DNA of 64,000 bases from Dipteronia dyeriana (Eukaryota > Streptophyta > Magnoliopsida > Sapindales > Sapindaceae): assembly GCA_032871835.1 (NCBI GenBank), contig CM065296.1:112540146-112604145 (forward strand). The letters are read 5' to 3'. Positions within the stretch are counted from its first letter, which is position 1; each line of letters begins with the position of its first letter. The position numbers and the translations under genes were made by a program. Shown here piece after piece: positions 34,763 to 46,857 of this stretch. A model generated the notes under the pieces. That model had not been told where the DNA came from. It did not search any database and saw only the letters and a list, made by a program, of their open reading frames with translations.

Positions 34763-36827
34763 TGTTGGGGTTTATACCCTAAACATGTAACTTGTAAATG
34801 GATTTATGAAGTAAATAAACAGAAAGGTTCAATTCAATCATTTAGGTTATTTATTTTATAAACTTGTGTACATATTAACATCCTGGATTACCGGATGTAA
34901 TCTCGAACTGTGTATATGAGTGTCATATACAGATGAATACAGTAAGAGACGTGCAATCTAAAGAGTCCATAGATAGCAAATAAAGCTAGATACTTTATTT
35001 GTGGTTAATCTATAGCTGTGGTCCATTCCATAATGTACCGTGATTCTATCCTGAATCATTCATATGAGATATGGGAATGGAGGCACCTTGTATGATGTGA
35101 TCATATAGAACTGGGTCATGATCTATATGAATCTCACACCAAGATCCGTTTACCGATGAGATTCATATATATCAACTAACGATGGCTATATGTGGGTGAT
35201 CTTAATCATGAGTGTCTTATCGACTCCTTCAGGTTAGATCGTGGTCTTTGATATACCATGAGTGAGGTTAGATACATTTCCCGATCAATATACTCCGTAT
35301 GTTGGGATTACGGTTTGGCTTGTTGCTGGGAAGGTTTGTACACAATAGTGGAATCCATTCCTTCTTGTGGAAAGTAGATGGTAGTTCCCTTAAGAGTTGA
35401 TTCGAGGCTTGGACAATATGAGCGCTCTCCTAATTCCGTGAAAAAATATGATTTATTGTCCATTAGAGAATCAATTGTACTTAAAGGATATATGTAATTA
35501 AAGAGGTATAACGGACTTTATGACCCAACTCTAATTATGAACTACTGTGGAAGATCACACCATATGTAATAGCTATATCGATAGACACCGAGTTGTATCG
35601 GTCAGTGTAAAAACGTCTGCAGTTGAGAGAGTGCAGCTTCAGGTTTTTAGTGGAATAACACCAGAGTTAATAATCAAGGAATATTAATTAAAGACTTTAA
35701 TTAATAATTCCGATGATTATTGGAGCTCAAAATACTGTAGGTCCATTATGTCCCCTTGCTAGCCCGATCGATTTAGGTAACAAGGGTCACTGTTAATTAA
35801 TTGGATTATCCAATTAATTGTATTACGAAAGTGACACGTATTTATTCGAAAATTAATTAAATAATGAGATTATTTAATTAATGAATAACGGTGATTTAAT
35901 AAATTAAATAATAAAATTATTTAATTATGTTATTAATCACTAAATGGAGGGTTTATGATGATATTTATTTTAGAATAAAATAAGATAACGTGATTATTTT
36001 ATTTTATTAAATTAAATATTTTATTTTTGAATTTAAATAGTTTGAATTCAAAATTAAAATCAAATAAAAGATATGAGATATTTTTTATTTGAAAGTTTTT
36101 AAAAATCAAATATAGATTTGATTAAATATTTAAATATTATATATATGGTATATATTATTTAAGAAAAAAAAGGAGGAAGGTGTGCGTGAGAACACGCGCA
36201 ACACTAATATATATATTGACAAAAGTGGGTTTTGTTTCTTGGAAAAACGCATTTAGAGAAAAAAAAAACAAAACCTTACCTGATTGAATAGTGGATGCAT
36301 GAACTAATAAGTGCAAGTGTGTACACTGTAAAACGATCATTTCAAGGTTGTTTTTGTTTTTTATTGTGCGTTAGTTATCGTGTGCAAGTGTATGCATAAA
36401 ATAACATCAAAAAAAGAGAGATTTTTTTTTTGGTGCAAGTGTTGTTTACCAATATTAAGAAGAAATAGTTTTTTCATTCGTTTTTCTCAACAACCTCCAT
36501 CTTAAGTTCCTGAGAACCGTAACGCGCCCACACACAGTTACTAGTCTCGGGATATAGGTAAGAAGATCATTGTTACAGATCAGGAGCAAATCGAAAAGTG
36601 AAGGAGCCTCCAAACGTTGGTATGGTTCTATTTTATTCTTCATTTTTATTATTGATTACTATTTTCTGTATTTACATATATATTATATTAGTGTAATAAA
36701 TTTATATGTATTTGTTCCGAAAATAAATACGATTCTAAGTTCACTGGTCCCAGATACAGATTACGATATATATAAAAAAAAATTAAAACCCATTTCCGTT
36801 GCGTGACCAATGAACGGGGTTCCAATA
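34763..36827 (+). repeat. 5' LTR of the copia element (about 2,065 bp)
   Basis: TGTTGGGG...TTCCAATA, followed directly by the primer site. Very AT-rich between 35,820 and 36,170, with a TATATATGG stretch near 36,140. The first 1.75 kb repeats at 42,330-46,857 with the solo LTR removed. Confidence 0.9.
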
Positions 36828-38382
36828 ATTGGTATCAGAGCCAATTTTATTTTCGAAACAGGAAATTGTTTTCGATGCTCCTATATGTATGATTGTGCAG
36901 ACACGATTTAAATTGATTGTATGGTGTTTTTGTACGTATTTTTTAAATTTACAAAAACATGATTGATCGTTAATTATATGGTACTGTGAATTTAGGGTTT
37001 ATGAGTTGTATTATTATTTTTTGTTTTTTTTTTTTACTGTAATTGTATTGTAAAAAAAATGTAACATATATTGAAGACTTGGAAAAACCGCGTAGAAGGA
37101 TTCATGAGATGAATCGGAGTGACCTGAACAGACTGGAAGACTCAAAAATTACAAGAAGACCAAGGATTGCCTTAGGGGTATTTTTGTAATTTTAGATTTT
37201 TTTTGTTTTTTTAGGTTAAATAATCCACAGTACTCGGTCAATTCATGTATACTTTATATTATGTGATGATAAAAGCATTGTCATGCATACGTATGTCATT
37301 TAAATTAAATGTGTCTACACAAATATATTTGATATGTCATACATGCATCATAGCATGATATTTTTTATATATATTTTAATGTGATTAAAATGGGTAAATA
37401 CATATATTGGCTATGGAAATGAGATTAGTTTTTTAATGGTCAAAAAACTTGGTAATTCTCATTAATATTAATCTAGTTATTAAAGAGTTTAATAAGTTAG
37501 ATTAATGGGCTCATTTTTGTAATTATGATTAATATGATTATTTTCCTAATAATAAATGAACCGAATATTGTGTTAGAGTTTTAATAGATAAAAACTTAGT
37601 AAACACTTTCATAATAATCTGAGCTTAGTAAATAGTTTACAAAGACTTAGATTATTCATTAATATATCAGATTTTTAATTGTTAAAAATCATTAATAATT
37701 TATTAGTTAATTAGAACTTGTTTCTAATAATGAATTAGTTAATGCACTAGATAAATTGATTAAAGTTAGCCGTTTGATTCTGTAGAGTCTAGGTACATTA
37801 ACGGATAATAGAAAACCCTAGTTTTAAAATAGTTAGTGGGAGAGGAATATATGACATATATATCTCGCGGTCTCCATCATTAGTTCAACACCGTGAGATC
37901 CGAGTGGGGCCTCGTGACGGCTTTGCTTTCGTCCTCCCTAAGAAGGGTTTCCACAAAGGTCAATACCAAGGTTGACTTCCTAACGGATAAGATTTCTGAG
38001 GGTATTTCAGGATTGACCGACCCTAAGACGGCAATTCTCGAGTTAAACTCGTGAGATCTGAAATGGTGGGTTACACTCACGAAGGTTTTGATTAAGTTTG
38101 TTAATTAAAAACCTGACTGAATAAACGATGGTTGAATGATATGGAATAAGAGTTATTCTAGAATATCATTTGATTGAGAATGTCTCGGTCTAACATGCAA
38201 ATGTTTGACCGACCCTAAGGCGGCACTTTTTTGTGGTATGTTGGATTGTCGTGGTATAGTTACTATTTTTTAGGGTAGTTCTAGTTCGTTAAACATGTTC
38301 ATGCATCATGTTTAAATTTATACAAAAGCACTCGCACTTGTTTTAAATAAATGATTGAAAGAAGGTTTTATTTATTTCAGCA
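36828..38382 (+). other. Primer site and untranslated leader of the copia element
   Basis: ATTGGTATCAGAGCC (tRNA-iMet type) at 36,828. The 1.5-kb leader is AT-rich and non-coding, and holds two related segments with GACCGACCCTAAG(A/G)CGGCA at about 38,016 and 38,208. No other feature is supportable. Confidence 0.7.
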
Positions 38383-41300
38383 ATGTCTTCTACATTACTT
38401 CAAATTCTCGCAAACGACAAATTAACTGGTGATAACTACACAAAGTGGAAACTAAACATTAATGCAATTTTGGTCACCAAAGACCTCAAGTTTGTGCTTA
38501 CGGAGGAATGTCCTCCAACGCCTACTTCCAATGCCACACGAACTGTTCGTGAGGCATACCAGCGATGGGTCTCATCTGATAAGAAAGCCCGAACATATTT
38601 GTTGGCTTCAATGACAGACGTTCTTGTCACAAAGCACGAAGCAATGACTTCAGCATTCGAAATCATGGAGTCATTGCAAGCTATGTTCGGGTAGCCTTCC
38701 GAGCAAAAGCGACACGAAGTTGTTTGTTCCGTTATGCTCGCTCGTATAAAGGAAGGTAAGTCAGTTCGGGAACATATCCTAAGCATGATGTCATACTTCA
38801 ACGCGGCAAAAGTCAATGGCGGGGCCATTGACGAACCCAGTCAAGCGAGCATCATACTGACGACTCTTTCGAAGAGTTTCGATCAGTTTAAAAGCATTTA
38901 CGGGATGAACAAGTTAAAGTTCAGTCTTACACAGTTGTTCAATGAGCTCGCTACCTTTGAGTCCTTGATTAAGGACAACAAAGGCAAGACCAGTGAGGCA
39001 AATGTTGCTGAACCATCTTCTTCTAATAATAAGAAGAGGAAGAGGTCCGCTGGGAAGGCAAAGAATAAGCCCAAACCCAAGAAAGCCCATAGCAAGGGAG
39101 TCTCCAATGACCAAGGCAAGGGAAAATATCTCCATTGCGACGAGGTCTGACACTGGAAGAGGAGTTGTCCTCAATATCTGGAAGAGGCTGCCAAGAAGAA
39201 GAAAATGAAAGGTAAATATGATTTACCTGTTCTTGAATCTTGTTTAGTGGAAGATGATTCTTCACCTTGGATAGTTGATTTGGGGGCCACTAATTATGTT
39301 TGTTCTTCTTTGTAGTGGATTGATTCTTGGACGCCGCTAGAGGAGGGAGCCTTCTCAATGTGTGTGGGGTTAGGGGATGTCGTGTCTGCACGAGCAGTGT
39401 GCGTAATTACATTACATTTTTGTAATAATTATATATTGTTAGACAATGTATTTTAAATTCCTGGATTTACACGGAATTTGATTTCCGTTTCTAAGTTGTT
39501 AGAAAAAAAATATTCTGTTTCTTTTAATAATAAGTCTGTTATTATTGGAAATTATGGTCTGAATATTTGTTCAGGAATTAATGAAAACAATTTGTATGTG
39601 TAAAGACCGTTAATACATACTACACTGCTCAACACCGAAATGTTTAAAGTGGAAAAACCAAAAACTAAACGACATAAGATTTCTCCAGATAATGACACGT
39701 ACCTCTGGCATCTAAGGCTTGGTCATATCAACCTTGACCGAATAGACAGATTAGTAAGTGAGTTAAAGGTTGGCACCTTACCTGTCTGCGAACTTGTCTG
39801 AAAGGTAAGATGACTAAGAGATCTTTTACTGGAAAAGGGCTTAGAGCTAAAGAACCGCTAGAGCTTATACATACAGACGTCTGTGGATCGATGAATGTTA
39901 AAGCTAGGGGTGGTTATGAGTATTATGTCACATTTATAGATGACTACTCAAGATACGGATGCGTCTACCTGATGCAATGAAAGTCGGAAACATTTGAAAA
40001 GTTCAAAAAATTCTGAGCTGAAGTTGAGAATCAATTAGGTAGGATTATCAAGTCACTACGATGGGATCGTGGAGGTGAATACCTTGACCAAGAGTTTGAA
40101 TAATTCATGGTCGAGCATGGGATAGTTTCCCAACTCACAGCTCCCGGTACACCTCAGTAAAATGGTGTAACAGAGAGGAGAAATAGAACCCTAATGGAAA
40201 TGGTGAGATCTATGATTAGTTTCTCATCATTACCAAATTCCTTATGGGGATATGCATTACAAACAGCGGCATATATTTTGAATGTAGTGCCATCCAAATA
40301 TGTTCATAAGACTCCCCTAGAGTTGTGAAATGGTCGTAAAGATAGTTTACGATATTTTCGTATATGGAGGTGTCCAGCAAACGTGCTGAAGAACAAAACT
40401 GGAAAGCTAGACTCCAAGTCTGTTATCTACGTGTTTGTAGGATACTCTAAGGAGACCAAAGGTGGACACTTCTATAGTCCCCAAGATAATAAAGTATTTG
40501 TATCGACAAATGCAACATTTCTTGTGGATAATTACATTAATGACCATAAACCTCATTCCAAGATTGTATTAAATGAGTTGGAGCCTGGTGAGACAAGTGT
40601 TTCATCAACAAGAGTTGTTGATCCACAAACATCTGAGAGTCAGATGGTTCCTGATCAGGATACACTACCACATAGACGTAGTGAGAGGGTTGTGAGACAA
40701 CCTGAACGCTACTTAGCTATAGGTGAGGGACAAGGTGTTATCTCTGCTGATAGTTTGGATTATCCATTGACATTTAAGAATGCAATAGAAGATCCTGATA
40801 AAAAGAAATGGCTTAAAGCCAAGAATCTCGAGATGGAGTCCATGTACTCTAACTCAGTCTGGGATCTTGTAGACTTACTGGATGGGGTAAAACCCATTGG
40901 ATGTAAGTGGTACTACAAGAGAAAGAGAGGAGTAGACGGGAAGGTAGAGACCTTCAAGGCAAGGCTAGTGGCCAAGGGTTATACCTATAAAGAAGGGGTC
41001 GATTATGAAAAGACCTTCTCGCCAGTAGCCATGTTTAAGTCTATTAGGATTCTCTTATCCATTGCTGCCTATTTCGATTATGAAATTTGGAAAATGGACG
41101 TCAATGCTGCATTCTTGAATGACAATCTTGATGAGAGCATCTATATGATGCAACCAGAGGGATTCATGTCTCTAGATCAAGAGCAAAAGGTTTGCAAGCT
41201 GCAAAGGTCCATCTATGGACTTAAGCAAGCATTTAGATCTTAGAACATTAGGTTTGATGATGTGATCAAAACCTATGGATTCGAGCAGAATATCGATGAT

Positions 41301-42290
41301 CCTTGTGTCTACAAACGCATCATTGATAAGAAAGTAGTTTTCTTGGTCCTATACGTAGATGATATCCTACTCATTTGGAATTACATGGGAATGTTGTCTG
41401 ATGTAACGGGCTGGCTGGCTAGCCAATTCCAAATGAAAGATTTGGGAGAGCCAAGTTATGTTATAGAGATCCAATTTATAAGGGATCGTAAGAACACACT
41501 TATAGCATTGTCTCAGACATCATATATCGATAAGATTCTTGTGCGATTTTCTATGCAAAACTTTAAGAAAGGTAATTTACCTTCCAGGCATGGAGTTCAC
41601 TTGTCTAAGGAACAATGTCCTAAGACACCTCAAGAAGTTGAGGATATGAGACGTGTACCCTATGCATCGGCAGTAGGAAGCCTCATGTATGCTATATTAT
41701 GTACGAGACCGGACATCTGCTATGTAGTGGGAGTAGTCAGCAGATACCAGTCCAACCAAGGATTAGATCATTGGGTTGCTGTCAAGACTATTCTCAAGTA
41801 TCTTCGAAGAACGAGAAATTATATGCTAGTGTATTCTGGACATGATTTGATCCGTTAGGATACACGGATTTTGATTTTCAGTCAGACAGGGATTCTAGAA
41901 AATCCATGTTTGGATCAGTATTCACCCTGAGTGGTGGAGCCATTGTGTGGAGAAGTATCAAGCAATCTTGCATTGCTGATTCCACCATGGAAGCCGAATA
42001 TGCAGCTGCTTGTGAAGATGCTAAAGAGGCTGTTTGGCTCTGTAAGTTCTTAAATGATCTGGAAGTTGTTCTAGATCTGGATAAGGCCATCACACTTTAT
42101 TGTGATAACAATGGTGCTGTGGCTAATTCCAAAGAACCAAGAAGCCACAAGAGAAGGAATCATATAGAGAGATAGTGCAGAGAGAAGATGTGATCGTCAC
42201 CAAGATAGCCTCACAAGACAATCATGCTGATCCATTTACGAAGACCTTACCGGCTAAAGTGTTATTGGGTCACCTAGATGGTTTAGGGTT
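38383..42290 (+). pseudogene. gag-pol polyprotein of the copia element, degenerate
   Basis: Gag starts MSSTLLQILANDKLTGDNY at 38,383, with a stop at 38,692 in the same frame. The zinc-knuckle region at about 39,125-39,165 has lost its first Cys and contains a stop. Protease PWIVDLGATNY (about 39,268) has Leu-Gly for the usual catalytic Asp-Ser-Gly context, so it is inactive. Integrase: HLRLGHINLDR (about 39,710), HTDVCGSM (about 39,870), DDYSRYG (about 39,940), then RWDRGGEY (about 40,060) and [11 protein letters not shown] (about 40,160). RT: FKARLVAKGY (about 40,953), MDVNAAFLN (about 41,095), YVDDILL (about 41,355). RNase H: SIKQSCIADSTMEAEY (about 41,955). At least ten stops and two frame changes (near 39,790 and 41,860). 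Confidence 0.9.
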
Positions 42291-42329
42291 ACGAGACATG
42301 CCTCGCATGCTTTAGTGCAAGTGAGAGAA

Positions 42330-45300
42330 TTTTGGGGTTTATACCCTAAACATGTAACTTGTAAATGGATTTATGAAGTAAATAAAAAGAAAGGTTCAAT
42401 TCATGTTGTTATGTTATTTATTTTATAAACTTGTGTACATATTAACATCCTGGATTACCGGATGTAATCTCGAACTGTGTATATGAGTGTCATATACAGA
42501 TGGATACAGTAAGAGACGTGCAATCTAAAGAGTCTATAGATAGCAAATAAAGCTGGGTACTTTATTTGTGGTTAATCTATAACTGCGGTGTAACACCCCA
42601 AAATCCGGGACCCAACGGATCGGGACACTACGTGATCCGTACCTTACAAAAACCTTAATTTACAATAGTCACAACTTATACCATCAATAAGGTATCCACA
42701 AATTACAAAATGTATATCTGATACCATTCATTTCACTAAAATCTCTAGAGTCTAACTTAATTACAATATTAACTAATGCCGGACACTTACAATACATACA
42801 CACAAAGAATCTAATTCTTTCGGCGATACATATCTCCAATATGCTAATGTAATCTCCATCACTTCTATGACCAAAAACTCAATCTGCAAAATGGAGATGA
42901 CGAGGGGTGAGCCGTCAACTCGGTAAGTAAATTCATGCATAACATGTAAAAATAAAATGGCCCTTGTAAAACGTTTACCTTCAAAATCTTGATAATAAAC
43001 ATTCCAGGGAATTTAAACAATAAAACATATTATAAAAACGTGAATTAACATTTGAATACAATATAAATACTCAATATCAATAAAACGGTTGAAGTAATAC
43101 TTTAAAATATCTTCATTCACATTCTTAAATCAAAAAACATTTCATTAAAGAGGATATACGATACTAAATCAAATGATTATCTATTAATCCTAACTTAAAA
43201 CAGTAAAACACTATAATTTTACAGGAGTAAACGTACAATTTATTCACTTTATAAAACGGTGAGTAAATTATTTTACAGTATAAACATTATGCATTAATCT
43301 ATTTTGGAAAGCGGTAAGCTCATGTCTCGTAGTGTCACAAGTACCCGTGTGACACGGCAATAACAATATATCACAATTACCCTGTGACGTGGCAATAACA
43401 GTATGTCACAATTACCCGAGTGACGCGGCAACAATATGTGTGCACACAATATCCCAGTTAGGCCAATAACAATAACGGTAACTACGGAACAATGAGCCAA
43501 AACGGTTTTACAAATTCATATATATTTGAAATCAATAGCATGTCGGTACTCAGTATAGATAACAATATAATTCTCAGTAGAACCATTTCAGTATAAATAA
43601 CAATAGTCAAATTGTATCCAAAATATGTAAGTAAGGAATTTAGTTCAAAGTCATTAATACCAAATACTTATAAAAGCAACATTACTCATAAAAGCAACCT
43701 TACTTAAAATCGGTGAAATCCTTAACAAAATACGACATAGTATAAAATGGTAGAGAGATTAGAAATAGTAGTTCGATAATTTGAAACATAAATATGTCAT
43801 ATAAACATTTGAAAACATGAAAGAGCTTGTTACATATTATATATATATTTTGGAAAACATAATACATCATGGATGAGTTTACTTACCTCGAATACGAACG
43901 AATCGGCTCTAGTTCTAGAAGCTCAAGCATCACTCAAACCTATCAATTTACAAATTGATTTACTCTCATAACCTTATCACCGCAGTAAGGTAAATCAACA
44001 TAAGCTTCACATATATAGAACTATGCTTAGAAATCAAGTTTCCAGCTAATACAACTGACCATCCTCTGATCTCCGATTTTTAATAATTTCTCTGCAGCTC
44101 CAAATATTGCGAAATTTAACATGGATTGTCTATACATTATGAAAATACTTCAGTAAAAGTTTCATTTCAATCTAGGATCGATAGTATGTACAAACAATTA
44201 ATTATATTCTTACTTATCCCAAATCTGTCCGGTAGAGACCTTAGTCAACCACAGTCCACTCCGAAATTTATATAAATATTTCTACCCATGTATAAATTAT
44301 GAAACTTTACATATATAATATAGACATATAGGGTAATCTACAGTAAAATTTTCAGATCAATACGGAGTGATTAGATCATACAACAATACCAATATTTCAT
44401 GGTTCCCGAAACTATCCAGCAGAAAAGGAAATCCGACCCCTGTCTGCTCTAAGAATTATAAAACTATTTTTACACAACTAAAGATCACTAAATTTGGCAG
44501 AGTAATAATATACTCATATGCATACATCTGTGTAAATTTTCATAATTTTCCCACATTAATAACCAACCCAAAACAGATCTGGACCTCTACGGCAATTCGA
44601 AAATTCTATAAAAAATCATGATCTGGACCATGAACTATGGAATCAATATAAATCAATCCTATACCTGTCTATTATCATAAATGATTCATAAAAAATCAGT
44701 CTAACATATCTAATAAATCATTTACGTGGGAAGGATATAACAACTTACTTAGCACCAATATCTTCAAAATATTGTTCGTTTTATGCTTCTGACCAGCTCT
44801 GTTCGGAGCCTTAGATCTCTTCATAGGAAACTCCAATTTACATCTTCACCGTTCAAAATCAAGAACTATCGGAGTAGAACATGCTGACAAAATTCGAGCT
44901 CAATCGGACCACAAATGGACCTCCGAATTGTCATCAAAAGAAAACTGGACAGTGACTCAAAAATCCCAACACAACTCTCTCTCTCTCCATTCTTTTGATT
45001 GTTCCATCCCTTTTTTATTTTATTTCTTTTCCTCCTTTAAACTCATCGAATGCATAGGGCATTATAATATCTTCAATTACCCTAAATACAGTTTAGGTCA
45101 ATTAGCAACTTAAACAGGCTTAGGCCTTAACATTTAAAATAAGGATAAACCCAAATACTAATTGATTTGGATCTAGCCCAAAAACATTACTTCTTTTGTC
45201 ACAATTATAATCTCCGCAATACTATCATTTTGGGCCTCAAACCTTATAGAAATTAAGTTGAGCCCAAATTCATAATAATTGGGACCAACTACCTAAGAAC

Positions 45301-46857
45301 GGTTTGCCCCATTTTTGTTTTTCGGGATATTACAAACGGTCCATTTCGTAATGTACAGTGATTTTATCCCGAATCATTCATATGAAATATGGGAATGGAG
45401 GCACATTGTATGATGTGATCATATAGGACTGATCCATGATCTATATGAATCTCACACCAAGATCCGTTTACCGATGAGATTCATATATATCAACTAATGA
45501 TGACTATATATGGGTGATCTTAATCCCGAGTGTCTTATCGACTTCTTCAGGTTAGATCGTGGTCTTTGATATACCATGGGTGAGGTCAGATGCATTTCCT
45601 GATCAATATACTCTGTATGTTGGGATTGCGGTTTGACTTGTGGCTAGGAAGGTTTATACACAATAGTGGAATCTACTCCTTCTTGTGAGAAGTAGATGGT
45701 ATTCTCTTAAGGGTTGATTCGGGGCTTGGACAATATGAGTGCTCTCCTAATTCCGTGTGGAAATATGATTTATTGTCCATTAGAGAATCAATGGTACTTA
45801 AATGATATATGTAATTAGAGGGGTATAACAGACTTTATAACTCAGCTCTAATTATGAACTACTGTGGAGGATCACACCATATGTAATAGCTATATCGATG
45901 GACACCGTGTTGTATCGGTCTGTGTAAAAACGTCTGCAGTTGAGAGAGTGCAGCTTCAGATTTTTAGTGGAATAACACCGGAGTTAATAATCAATGAATA
46001 TTAATTAAAGAGTTTAATTAATGATTCCGAGGATTATTAGAGCTCAAAATACTGTGGGTCCATTAGGTCCCCTTGCTAGCCCAGTCGATTTAAGTAACAA
46101 GGGTCACGGTTAATTAATTGGATTGTCCAATTAATTGTGTTACGAAAGTGACACGTATTTATTAAAGAATTAATTAAATAATGAGATTATTTAATTAATG
46201 AATAACAGTGATTTAATAAATTAAATAATAAGATTATTTAATTATGTTATTAATCACTAAATGGAGGTTGTATGTTGATATTTATTTTTGAATAAAATAA
46301 GATAATATGATTATTTTATTTTATTAAATTAAATATTTTATTTTTAAATTTAAATAGTTTGAATTCAAAATTAAAATCAAATAAAATATATGAGATATTT
46401 TTTATTTAAAAGTTTTTAAAAATCAAATATAGATTTGATCAAATATTTAAATATATATATATATGATATATATTATTTAAGAAAAAAAAAGGAGGAAGGT
46501 GTGCGTGAGAACACGCACAACACTGGTATATATATATTGACAAAAGTGGGTTTTGTTTCTTGGAAAAACGCATTTAGGGAAAAAAAAAAGAAAAAAAGAA
46601 AAAACAAAAACAAAACCTTACGTGATTACATAGTGGATGCGTGAACCAATTAGTGCAAGTGTGTGCACTGTGAAACGATCAGTTCAAGATTGTTTTTGTT
46701 TTTTATTATGTGTTAGTTATTGTGTACAAGTGTGTGCATAAAATAACATCAAAATAAAAGAGAGATTTTTTTTTTGGTGCAAGTGTTATTTACCAATATC
46801 AAGAAGAAATAATTTATTCATTCGTTTTTCTCAACACTCTCCGTCTAAGTTCCTGAA
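42330..46857 (+). repeat. 3' LTR of the copia element, split by a solo LTR and truncated
   Basis: Pieces 42,330-42,588 and 45,335-46,857. The first base pair TG of the LTR is mutated to TT. Matches the 5' LTR closely, including the AATTAAATAATGAGATTATTT region. The last roughly 310 bp are missing. Confidence 0.88.
42589..45334 (-). mobile_element. Solo LTR, probably of a Tekay/Del-type gypsy element, inside the copia 3' LTR
   Basis: Begins TGTAACACCCC and ends GGGATATTACA. Read on the minus strand it runs TGTAATATCCCG...GGGGTGTTACA, which I associate with LTR ends of Tekay/Del-type chromoviruses. Flanks TGCGG and AACGG match only in the last three bases, so the target duplication is eroded. 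The uninterrupted 5' LTR (CTGTGGTCCATT at about 35,017) proves it is an insertion. At 2,746 bp it has no coding domain. A short internal tandem repeat at about 43,325-43,440 has units of about 45 bp around ACCC(G/T)(A/T)GTGAC(A/G)(C/T)GGCAA. Confidence 0.75.

Larger units (their letters stand above)
34763..46857 (+). mobile_element. Ty1/copia retrotransposon, nested in the hAT element, 3' end truncated
   Basis: The 5' LTR (34,763-36,827) starts TGTTGGGGTTTATACCC, and a TTGGTATCAGAGCC primer site follows. A leader, a gag-pol pseudogene (38,383-42,290), a polypurine stretch GTGAGAGAA (42,321) and the 3' LTR from 42,330 complete it. The integrase-before-RT order makes it copia; the RT and RNase H wording is of the Tork/TNT1 kind. 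Homology of the 3' LTR to the 5' LTR stops at about 46,857, some 310 bp before the expected end, so the end was lost by deletion and no target duplication can be read. Confidence 0.88.

Noticed and set aside
34763..34770. The copia element as part of the gypsy element
   Set aside because: It lies beyond the gypsy 3' LTR and its TAAAT duplication, has its own LTRs and primer site, and has the integrase-before-RT order.
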